A stretch of DNA of 17,565 nucleotides from JAAYJR01 sp964563975 (lineage in GTDB: Bacteria; Bacteroidota; Bacteroidia; Bacteroidales; Prolixibacteraceae). The DNA lies in assembly GCA_964563975.1 (NCBI GenBank), contig CAZLZJ010000048.1:1-17565 (forward strand), in the 5' to 3' direction. Made by a program: the position numbers and the translations under genes. Below, one piece after another: positions 1-6,305 of this stretch. Each line of letters opens with the position of its first letter. Within the stretch, counting starts at the first letter, position 1. The notes beneath the pieces were generated by a model. That model was not told the origin of the DNA. It did no database searches and saw only the letters and a program-made list of their open reading frames with translations.

Positions 1-34
1 CTTTATCTGTTGTTGGCAATCGGCGGTATGGCAT
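1..34 (-). CDS. Start of a probable conserved hypothetical protein (cut by left edge)
   Basis: An ATG at 34 on the minus strand opens a frame that stays open to base 1, giving only the residues MPYRRLPTTDK. This start resembles, from memory, a conserved Bacteroidales protein family of unknown function whose members begin MPYRRLPNTD and run to roughly 200-plus residues. No other frame here gives a credible start, and the residues do not resemble SdhA, the gene expected downstream of sdhC. It lies 90 bases beyond the sdhC stop on the same strand. With 11 codons visible, the identification rests on N-terminal resemblance alone; the frame could also be chance. Confidence 0.4.
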   Translation of the reverse strand, partial: MPYRRLPTTDK

Positions 35-55
35 AATTCATTAGTTATTATTATA

Positions 56-97
56 TGCGAATCTACATATTTTATATGAATATTTATACTATTCGCA
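56..97. repeat. Inverted repeat between sdhC and the left-edge gene
   Basis: TGCGAAT (56-62) and ATTCGCA (91-97) are perfect 7-base arms around a 28-base AT-rich spacer. A smaller dyad, CATAT-TTT-ATATG (66-78), sits inside. It could be an operator for the left-edge gene or a weak stem after sdhC. There is no following T-run on the minus strand, so a classical terminator is not supported. Confidence 0.3.
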
Positions 98-124
98 AAC
101 AAAACAGTATTACCTTCCAATAAA

Positions 125-805
125 TTAAAACTTAAAAAGAAAATAGAGGGGAATAACTGAAAAACCGGCTGCCACTATTATTGCATAAATCCTGCTTAAA
201 AGCTGAAGTCTGTTCAACCGGTGCTTTGGGGTTAATCCCAGAGTTTGAAAAGCAGACCAAAAACCATGTGACAGGTGAAGGCCCAGCAGGATACCTGCCA
301 ATATATATAAAATGTCATAAATAATACTGTTTTTAAAAAGATCTGCTACCAAAGTGTATGAATCTTTCATCTCCACACCCCCTATAGTAACCTTTTGCAA
401 TACACCGGGATTAAAATTTATCACCCAAAAAAAATTCATTATATGAATAACTAAAAAAAACAGAACCAATAATCCGATTATTAACATATTCCTTGATGCC
501 CATGTATTTTTAATATTGAATTTTTTTTTATCATAAACTGCAGAACGTGCTCTGTAATTATGATATTCTAAATAAAATGACCATAAAATGTGAATAAAAA
601 AACCCAATCCGAAAAGTGGTTCAAGAATCTTTACAATCCGGTTTGTCCCCATAAAATAGACTGCACTGTTAAACAATACCCCGGTATCATCAAAAATAAG
701 CAACAAATTTATGGTAAGATGAACCGCTATAAACAATATCAAAAAAAGTCCGGTAACACCCATCAAAAATTTCCTGCCCGGCAAAACGGAAAAAAAGTTA
801 TTCAT
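125..805 (-). CDS. sdhC: Succinate dehydrogenase/fumarate reductase cytochrome b subunit (b558 type)
   Basis: This is the diheme membrane anchor of succinate:quinone oxidoreductase (complex II), which passes electrons between the SdhAB catalytic domain and menaquinone in the inner membrane. The 226 residues form five hydrophobic helices at about 15-35, 62-80, 104-128, 160-182 and 203-224. Histidines H29, H72, H121 and H177/H180 fall in the first four helices, as expected for the four axial heme ligands of the Bacillus/Wolinella-type cytochrome b. The start ATG precedes NNFFSVLPGRKFLMGVTGLF, a typical opening of this family in Bacteroidota. In this phylum sdhC is normally followed closely by sdhA and sdhB, but no sdhA start is seen in the 124 bases downstream. 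SdhC versus FrdC cannot be decided from sequence. Confidence 0.9.
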   Translation of the reverse strand: MNNFFSVLPGRKFLMGVTGLFLILFIAVHLTINLLLIFDDTGVLFNSAVYFMGTNRIVKILEPLFGLGFFIHILWSFYLEYHNYRARSAVYDKKKFNIKNTWASRNMLIIGLLVLFFLVIHIMNFFWVINFNPGVLQKVTIGGVEMKDSYTLVADLFKNSIIYDILYILAGILLGLHLSHGFWSAFQTLGLTPKHRLNRLQLLSRIYAIIVAAGFSVIPLYFLFKF

Positions 806-862
806 GGCAAATCTTTTAAATCCCTCAATAAAGGGTCAAAAGCAATATATAATATTTTGGAC

Positions 863-884
863 TAAAGATAAAAAACCATCTTTA
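863..884. repeat. Short hairpin-like dyad between sdhC and gntP
   Basis: TAAAGAT (863-869) and ATCTTTA (878-884) are perfect 7-base arms with an 8-base loop. It lies in the divergent gap and, if sdhC is transcribed from the box near 927-934, within the sdhC leader. Both arms are AT-rich, so chance is possible. It could be a regulator site or a leader stem. Confidence 0.25.
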
Positions 885-923
885 TTGATAAATCCATATT
901 CCGGTTTTAGTTATATCTTCCTC

Positions 924-953
924 TTGCAAAATTAATGTTAAACCCTAACTTTA
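924..953 (+). promoter_or_regulatory. Candidate Bacteroidota promoters, overlapping and divergent (gntP and sdhC)
   Basis: On the plus strand CTTG (ending 926), a 19-base spacer and TAACTTTA (946-953) fit the Bacteroidota -33/-7 pattern (TTTG, TAnnTTTG) with one mismatch in each box, placing transcription start close to the gntP ATG at 978. On the minus strand TAATTTTG (934 to 927) is a full match to the -7 box facing sdhC, though no clear -33 box lies upstream and the leader would be about 115 bases. The two candidates overlap, so the two transcripts may compete. Confidence 0.3.
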
Positions 954-977
954 TGGCGAAAAACTAATCTGATTAAG

Positions 978-2333
978 ATGTCAACACTCTTTTTAATTTT
1001 TATAGTCATTTCGGCAGTTACCCTTCTCCTTCTGATGGTGCTAAAGCTAAAAATCAGCGCTTTTATTTCACTTTTAATAACTGCAATTTATGTAGGTATA
1101 GTTGCGGGAATGCCCTTAAAGGAAGTGATACAAGCTATTCAGGAAGGGATGGCAGGCACACTTGGTTTTGTTGCCACGGTCGTCGGGCTGGGTGCTATTT
1201 TCGGGCAAATGTTGGAGAGCTCTGGAGGTGCAGAATCAATGGCTCACTATCTGATAAAAAAGTTTGGTAAAGACAAAGCTTCCTGGGCAATGGTAATTAC
1301 AGGCTTTATTGTTGCTATTCCCGTATTTCTGGATGTGGGATTCATTATTCTTGTCCCGATCATTTATGCATTGGCACGCGATACAAAAAGATCGCTCCTT
1401 TATTATGGCATTCCCCTTCTTGCAGGCCTTGCCGTAACTCACAGTTTTGTACCTCCCACCCCCGGGCCTGTGGCGGTTGCCGATATTATTAATGTCCAGC
1501 TTGGTTGGGTTATCTTGTTAGGTGTGATTTTAGGTCTCCCTACGGCAATTATTGCCGGACCGTTATGGGGGAAATATATTTCAAAAAAGATCTATCTTGA
1601 ACCTCCATTTGACTTAGATAAAAAATCTCAGGAGATAAGTTCAGAAAATTATCCTTCTTTCGGGCTGATTGCCCTTATGATATCAATACCCCTGTTTTTA
1701 ATATTAGTAAATACTTTTACAGGAGTGGCTGTTTCAAAAGGACTGATTCCTGAATCTCTGTTTACTGAAATTATGGAGTTCGCCGGGCATCCATTTTCAG
1801 CATTAATTATAGCAACCCTGACTGCAACCTATTTTTTATGCTATAAAAGGGGTATGGATAAAAACAAAATTCTTGATTTAAGTACCAAAGCATTGGGGCC
1901 GGCAGGTATAATAATACTTATTACCGGGGCGGGAGGAGTATTGAAGCAGGTTTTGGTAGACAGTGGTATTGGAAATATAATGGCTGAATCAATGGCTAAC
2001 TCAGCACTGCCTCCTATTATTTTAGCATGGCTGCTTGCAGCGGTTGTCAGAGTTACACAGGGATCAGCAACAGTGGCCATGATAACTGCGGCCGGCATCA
2101 TCGCCCCGGTTATTAATGAATTCGGACTTAACGATCCGCAGCGAGCTTTGGTGGTAATTGCAATTGCATCGGGAGCAACCCTCCTTTCACATGTAAACGA
2201 CAGCGGATTCTGGCTTGTAAGTAAATATTTGGGGATGAATGAAAAACAAACTCTGCAAAGCTGGACAATAATGGAATCGATCATTGCAGTATGTGGTTTG
2301 GTATTTGCTTTGCTGGCAAGCCTCTTTTTTTAA
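978..2333 (+). CDS. GntP family gluconate/sugar-acid:H+ symporter
   Basis: An inner-membrane permease that takes up gluconate or a related sugar acid with protons. The 451 residues are hydrophobic throughout, consistent with 12 or more helices. Family hallmarks are visible: HSFVPPTPGP at 155-164 and SHVNDSGFWL near 404-413, both strongly conserved in GntP/GntT/DsdX transporters. Length fits the family (about 440-450). No gluconate kinase, 6-phosphogluconate enzyme or GntR-type regulator is next to it, so the substrate cannot be fixed; D-serine (DsdX-like), glycerate or other hydroxy acids remain possible. It stands alone on the plus strand, divergent from sdhC, and its TAA overlaps the stop of the convergent zinc-ribbon gene by 4 bases. 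Confidence 0.9.
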   Translation: MSTLFLIFIVISAVTLLLLMVLKLKISAFISLLITAIYVGIVAGMPLKEVIQAIQEGMAGTLGFVATVVGLGAIFGQMLESSGGAESMAHYLIKKFGKDKASWAMVITGFIVAIPVFLDVGFIILVPIIYALARDTKRSLLYYGIPLLAGLAVTHSFVPPTPGPVAVADIINVQLGWVILLGVILGLPTAIIAGPLWGKYISKKIYLEPPFDLDKKSQEISSENYPSFGLIALMISIPLFLILVNTFTGVAVSKGLIPESLFTEIMEFAGHPFSALIIATLTATYFLCYKRGMDKNKILDLSTKALGPAGIIILITGAGGVLKQVLVDSGIGNIMAESMANSALPPIILAWLLAAVVRVTQGSATVAMITAAGIIAPVINEFGLNDPQRALVVIAIASGATLLSHVNDSGFWLVSKYLGMNEKQTLQSWTIMESIIAVCGLVFALLASLFF

Positions 2334-2746
2334 TCCCATAAAACCATCTTTCTCCGGTCTAACCTGAATGAGGAGTTATTGCATGATGGACAAACTGCTT
2401 TTTTCAACCTGTGTATATTAGTCAGTTTTAACCTGGCCCAACAACGGGTACAACGAAATTCGCTCCTGTGAATGATCTTACCGTCGTTATATATTTTCAC
2501 TTCAATTTTTTCAAATAACAAATTGCAGTGGGGACATTTAAAAATTTTAAACCCGGCATCAATAAACAGACTCTTATACTCTTTTCCAAGCCTTTCTATT
2601 ACGGAACAGGTTTTGTGATGAAATAACTTCAAATTACTCTTTAAATAAGAGCTTAAAGATCTCGGACGGATCAAAAAGCCATGCCCCTCGTTAAACTGAT
2701 CCTCATAGCCACAGTTATCGCATCGATATGTATAAGCCCTCCCCAT
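2330..2746 (-). CDS. Double zinc-ribbon protein of unknown function
   Basis: A 138-residue protein with four CXXC knuckles: CDNC (9-12), CPHC (71-74), CTRC (99-102) and CPSC (119-122). The simplest reading is two zinc sites, one from knuckles 1 and 2 separated by a 58-residue insert, and one from knuckles 3 and 4. There is no signal peptide or membrane helix, so it is probably cytoplasmic. The middle is basic and helical-looking, and the tail is basic (RLDRRKM), which would suit nucleic acid binding, but I recognise no named family. It lies 86 bases downstream of rmuC on the same strand and converges on the permease gene with a 4-base stop overlap. Confidence 0.75.
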   Translation of the reverse strand: MGRAYTYRCDNCGYEDQFNEGHGFLIRPRSLSSYLKSNLKLFHHKTCSVIERLGKEYKSLFIDAGFKIFKCPHCNLLFEKIEVKIYNDGKIIHRSEFRCTRCWARLKLTNIHRLKKAVCPSCNNSSFRLDRRKMVLWD

Positions 2747-2756
2747 ACTTTACTAT

Positions 2757-2813
2757 GCCATAAATTTAATAAAACATTTTAGCTTTTTAGCTCTGTTGTA
2801 GAGAGTTTATGGC
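2757..2813. repeat. Inverted repeat between rmuC and the zinc-ribbon gene
   Basis: GCCATAAA (2757-2764) and TTTATGGC (2806-2813) are perfect 8-base arms, three pairs being G-C, enclosing 41 bases. The interior contains a second small dyad, AGCT-TTTT-AGCT (2781-2792). It fills most of the gap between the rmuC stop (2833) and the zinc-ribbon ATG (2746). One arm ends 11 bases before that start, so it could affect translation of the small gene or mark the operon break. No T-run follows the stem. Confidence 0.3.
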
Positions 2814-2832
2814 TGCAATAAAGAAGATAAGG

Positions 2833-4188
2833 TTAGTCAAGCAGATTCTGAGAAATTTGCTTTGTTGTCCTGGCCCCTAATTCCCTGAGCCTTTCAGTTG
2901 AGCGAACAAGGTTCCCGCGTCCTTCAGATAGCTTACTCATAGCATCCTTATAGCTGTTATTGGATAATCGCAGGTTATTGCCCAATTTCTCCATATCAGC
3001 AATAAAATTAACAAATTTATCGTAAAGGGCTCCTCCCTGTCTGGCTATCTCCATTGCATTCCTTGTCTGATTTTCCTGCTGCCAGATAGAAGCGATAGTA
3101 CGCAAAGTGGCCAATAGGGTTGTGGGGCTGACAATAACAACTTTTTGATCCCACGCATAAGAAAACAGCTCCTGATCTTCGCGAACAGCAAGGCTGAATG
3201 ATGCCTCAACAGGTATAAACAACAAAACAAAATCGGGAGAATTTAACCTCCTGGCTGTCTGATAATGCTTTTCACTTAAACCTTTTATATGTGTCTTAAG
3301 ACTTATAAGATGATCTTTAATATGTTTAGCCAGCTCTTCGTCTGAAGTGGCATTTACTGCCCTTTCATAAGCAACTAAAGAGACTTTTGAATCAATAATG
3401 ATATGTTTGTTGTCGGGCAGATTAATAACAACATCAGGCTGGATCCGTTTGCCATCTTCAGTATTATCGGTATATTGAACATGGTAACCCTGCTCTCCTT
3501 CATTCAATCCTGACCTCTCCAGAATACGCTCCAAAACAACTTCTCCCCAATTTCCCTGTTTTTTCATATCCCCTTTAAGTGCCTTAGTCAGGTTGCCTGC
3601 CTCTTCGCTAATGCGGTTATTAAGCTCATAGAGTTTTTTAAGTTCTGCACGCAGGTCGGTCTGGTCCCGTAATCCTTTCTGATAAGTATCTTCTACTTTC
3701 TTCTCAAACAGATTAATTTTTTCTTTCAATGGATCAAGCACCTCCCCAATATTTTTCCGGTTAGCCAAAGTAAACTCTTCACTGTTCCTTTTAAGAATTT
3801 TACCTGCAATATTTTCAAACTCTGTGGTGAATTTTTTTTGAATCTCTTCAAGCTCAGCTTTTTGGTTATGCAATTTTTCTGAAAGATTTAAATTTATCGT
3901 TTTCTCTTTCTCAAGCATGGCGACCTGATTAATATTTTCCAGGCTTAAATTATCCCGCTCTGCCTTTAAAGATTCATAATCGGCTGCCTGAGCTTTGTAT
4001 CTTTCCATCCAGATAAGCATATTTTTTTCAGCCTCCACCTTTTGCGATTCAAGCTCTTTTTCAGTGGCATGAAAATTTTTATCTAAGGCACTAAGTCTCT
4101 TTTGATACCTTATCTGAAGTAAAAAAATCAATAAAACGGCCACACCGGCAAATAGGGCTGCAATTAAGAAAAGCAATTTATCATCCAT
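2833..4188 (-). CDS. rmuC: RmuC family protein (DNA recombination limiting, nuclease fold)
   Basis: RmuC proteins limit recombination at inverted repeats and are predicted PD-(D/E)XK-type nucleases; their exact substrate is not settled. Here 451 residues contain an N-terminal membrane helix (about 5-25), a long charged coiled coil (about 28-205) and the RmuC core. In the core GNWGE (212-216), PDV (251-253) and DSKVS (266-270) are visible; D252, D266 and K268 are spaced like the D...(D/E)XK active site. Length and layout are usual for the family. It follows the FabH-like gene on the same strand after a 74-base gap holding an A/T-rich stem that may end upstream transcription. Nothing nearby links it to a defence island. 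Confidence 0.93.
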   Translation of the reverse strand: MDDKLLFLIAALFAGVAVLLIFLLQIRYQKRLSALDKNFHATEKELESQKVEAEKNMLIWMERYKAQAADYESLKAERDNLSLENINQVAMLEKEKTINLNLSEKLHNQKAELEEIQKKFTTEFENIAGKILKRNSEEFTLANRKNIGEVLDPLKEKINLFEKKVEDTYQKGLRDQTDLRAELKKLYELNNRISEEAGNLTKALKGDMKKQGNWGEVVLERILERSGLNEGEQGYHVQYTDNTEDGKRIQPDVVINLPDNKHIIIDSKVSLVAYERAVNATSDEELAKHIKDHLISLKTHIKGLSEKHYQTARRLNSPDFVLLFIPVEASFSLAVREDQELFSYAWDQKVVIVSPTTLLATLRTIASIWQQENQTRNAMEIARQGGALYDKFVNFIADMEKLGNNLRLSNNSYKDAMSKLSEGRGNLVRSTERLRELGARTTKQISQNLLD

Positions 4189-4204
4189 GCGAATACGACA
4201 TTAT

Positions 4205-4250
4205 AAAAAATTACAATTTAGTTAAAAGAGTTACTAATTGATAATTTTTT
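4205..4250 (-). terminator. Candidate A/T-rich stem-loop terminator after the FabH-like gene
   Basis: Bases 4205-4218 pair with 4236-4250: AAAAAATTA matches TAATTTTTT perfectly, then one bulged A, then CAATT pairs with AATTG, making 14 pairs around a 17-base loop. On the minus strand it begins 12 bases after the FabH-like stop codon and ends in a run of six T before the rmuC start. Only two pairs are G-C, so the stem is weak; the A-run/T-run layout could act in either direction. Confidence 0.4.
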
Positions 4251-4262
4251 CAGGATAATAAT

Positions 4263-5345
4263 TCACCATTTGTAAACAATTGAATTTATGTTCATCCCGG
4301 CGCCTACCGAACATAGTACCAGGCAATCATCTTTTTTGATCTGATGCCCTTCAATCCTGCCTTTGACAATAAGGTCAAGCAACGTTGGCACAGTAGCCGT
4401 TGAAGAGTTGCCCAACTCCCTAATGCTCATTGGCATTATCCCTTCGGGAACATCTTTTTCTCCGTACAGTTTAAAAAGGCGATCTACGATAGCCTCGTCC
4501 ATCTTTTCATTAGCCTGATGGATCAGTATCTTTTTAATATCTTTCAGTTGCAATCCTGCTTTTTCAATACTCTCTTTAACAACACCGGGCACTTTTTGAA
4601 GTGCATATACATAAAGCTTATGGCCAATCATCTTAACCCAAAGCTCATTCCCATCAAGATCAGGATTATTGGAATGACCGAGAGTAAGCAGATTTGCATA
4701 ATTAACAGAATCTGATCGCAATGAATATGAAAGAATGCCTGTCGGGCTGCTACTCTCTTCTGAAGCCACTATTGTAGCTCCCGCTCCATCAGCATAAATC
4801 ATTGAATCGCGATCGTGAGGGTCAGAGATTCGCGACAATACATCAGCTCCAACCACCACGCCAAGTTTCATCGTACCGCCCTTCAGATATGCATCAGCAA
4901 TAACCATCGCCTGGGTCCAGCCGGGACAACCGGAAATAACATCATGGCAAAAACAGGAGGGCTTTTTTATATGCAGCTTCATTTTTACCTTATTGGCCAG
5001 ACCCGGTAATATGTCGCTTCTCACATTACCATTATAAATATCACCAAAATTATGAGCAACTATTATAAAGTCCAAACTCTCCTTATCAACCCCGGAAGAT
5101 TCACAGGCATCTTCAACGGCTTTAGAAGCAAGATCAGATGTAACCTGTTTGTCGGTTATATATCTCCTCTTTTCAATATTGGTTATCTCCCTGAATTTTC
5201 TTATGATCTCCTCATTACTTTTATCAAAAGCTTTTTTTGTTACGGGATCATAAAATTGATAATCCATAAAATAATCATTATCAATTACTACAGGTGGTAG
5301 ATAACTTCCTGTTCCAACAATTTTTGTATAAATCTTTTTTGCCAT
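4263..5345 (-). CDS. 3-oxoacyl-ACP synthase III family protein (FabH-like)
   Basis: A thiolase-fold condensing enzyme that would join an acyl-CoA primer to malonyl-ACP. The catalytic triad is complete: C140 in DVISGCPGW, H276 in LIHQAN and N313 in LGNSSTATVPT. At 360 residues it is about 30-40 longer than housekeeping FabH, with extra sequence near residues 24-55 and around 120-132. It is not beside acpP, fabD, fabG or plsX, the usual fabH neighbours. It is therefore more likely a paralogue with its own primer preference or product than the primary initiator of fatty acid synthesis, but the sequence does not tell which. It is 103 bases downstream of lpxH on the same strand. The ATG start with KKIYTKIVGTGSYLPP is typical. 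Confidence 0.88.
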   Translation of the reverse strand: MAKKIYTKIVGTGSYLPPVVIDNDYFMDYQFYDPVTKKAFDKSNEEIIRKFREITNIEKRRYITDKQVTSDLASKAVEDACESSGVDKESLDFIIVAHNFGDIYNGNVRSDILPGLANKVKMKLHIKKPSCFCHDVISGCPGWTQAMVIADAYLKGGTMKLGVVVGADVLSRISDPHDRDSMIYADGAGATIVASEESSSPTGILSYSLRSDSVNYANLLTLGHSNNPDLDGNELWVKMIGHKLYVYALQKVPGVVKESIEKAGLQLKDIKKILIHQANEKMDEAIVDRLFKLYGEKDVPEGIMPMSIRELGNSSTATVPTLLDLIVKGRIEGHQIKKDDCLVLCSVGAGMNINSIVYKW

Positions 5346-5448
5346 AATTATCTGCCAACTTGCTATGTCGATTTATAACTTTACCAAAATATAATTACTC
5401 TTGTTTATGGGGTACATAAGATAAATCCTGAGGGCTTTACAGAAATAT

Positions 5449-6216
5449 TCATCTGAATTTATTAAGCATGAATGTTTTTCCATCAAAAGTGCCATACGAA
5501 AAATTAGTAATCCATTCACCAAGCAGAATAAATCTCGAACCCCTTTCAATTTCCACATCTGCCATTTTGTGTCTGTGTCCAAATATAAAGTAATCTATCC
5601 ACTCCTTCTCCAAATAATTTTGTGCAAACCTGTACATGCATTCATTCTTAACTTTAAATTCTTCTTTCTCATCCAATTTTGACAAACGGTTTGATTTAGA
5701 CCATGCATGAGCAAGAGTAAGAGCAAAATCCGGATGAAGACGTGCAAAAATCCACTGAAATGATCTATTGTTAAAAATTTTTTTCAGCAATTTATAACCT
5801 CTATCCTTTTGATCAAGGCCATCTCCATGAGCTAAAAAAAAATTCTTTCCATTAATCTGAGTAACAAATTCCTTTCGGTGCAGTGTAAGTCCGATCTCTT
5901 CAGGTAAATAATCAAATATCCAAAGATCATGATTACCGGTAAAAAAATGGATCGAAACACCTTTATCAGACAGGTCTGCCAACCGTCCAAGAATACGGGT
6001 GAAACCCCTGGGAACAACTTTTTTATATTCAAACCAAAAATCGAAAATATCTCCCATGAGATAGAGCTCAGAAACATCCTTGCTGATAAAATCAAGCCAG
6101 TCTGCAAACCACCTCTCCCTTTCTTTATTATTTTTCAATGCAGAAGAACCAAGATGAACATCTGAAATAAAATATATTTTTTTATTCTTTTCCAAAGCAG
6201 GCCTTTTATTGATCAA
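5449..6216 (-). CDS. lpxH: UDP-2,3-diacylglucosamine diphosphatase (lipid A synthesis)
   Basis: Cleaves UDP-2,3-diacylglucosamine to lipid X and UMP at the inner membrane, the fourth step of lipid A synthesis. The calcineurin-like metal motifs are all present: DVHLG (19-23), GDIFDFW (55-61), GNHD (94-97), HGD (130-132) and GHRH (213-216). The 255 residues match the Bacteroidota LpxH form, somewhat longer than E. coli LpxH. The start is not ATG: the outermost possible start is TTG at 6216, since an in-frame TGA lies three codons upstream, and no ATG occurs before residue 54. A second TTG at 6195 is preceded by AAAAGG with a 6-base gap and leaves MEKNKKIYFISDVHLG, so 6195 may be the true start. 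Confidence 0.88.
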   Translation of the reverse strand: MINKRPALEKNKKIYFISDVHLGSSALKNNKERERWFADWLDFISKDVSELYLMGDIFDFWFEYKKVVPRGFTRILGRLADLSDKGVSIHFFTGNHDLWIFDYLPEEIGLTLHRKEFVTQINGKNFFLAHGDGLDQKDRGYKLLKKIFNNRSFQWIFARLHPDFALTLAHAWSKSNRLSKLDEKEEFKVKNECMYRFAQNYLEKEWIDYFIFGHRHKMADVEIERGSRFILLGEWITNFSYGTFDGKTFMLNKFR

Positions 6217-6223
6217 CGGTTTT

Positions 6224-6231
6224 CAAATATA
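6224..6231 (-). promoter_or_regulatory. Candidate -7 promoter element for lpxH
   Basis: The minus strand reads TATATTTG from 6231 to 6224, a full match to the Bacteroidota -7 box TAnnTTTG. A start of transcription a few bases downstream would put it just before the TTG at 6216 and about 22 bases before the TTG at 6195, which favours the inner start. No clear TTTG is seen at the expected -33 position, so support is partial. Confidence 0.3.
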
Positions 6232-6305
6232 ATTATTTTATATCCGCTATTTTAGATGATTGTCAGTATGCCGGTCAGCTGTAATTTAAATGCTAAATTA
6301 AAACC

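Noticed and set aside
1..124. Mobile element end or recombination junction at the left edge
   Set aside because: The 7-base inverted repeat has no transposase frame, target duplication or attachment-site context, so an element is not supported.
590..865. 91-residue plus-strand open frame antisense to sdhC
   Set aside because: Lysine/asparagine-rich shadow of the sdhC helices with no recognisable features.
1841..2284. 147-residue open frame on the minus strand inside the permease gene
   Set aside because: It lies wholly antisense to a clear GntP coding region and its sequence shows no domain or start signal.
2833..4188. rmuC as part of a phage defence island
   Set aside because: Neighbours are lipid, zinc-ribbon and cofactor genes. 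RmuC is a common chromosomal gene, and no defence-associated partner is visible.
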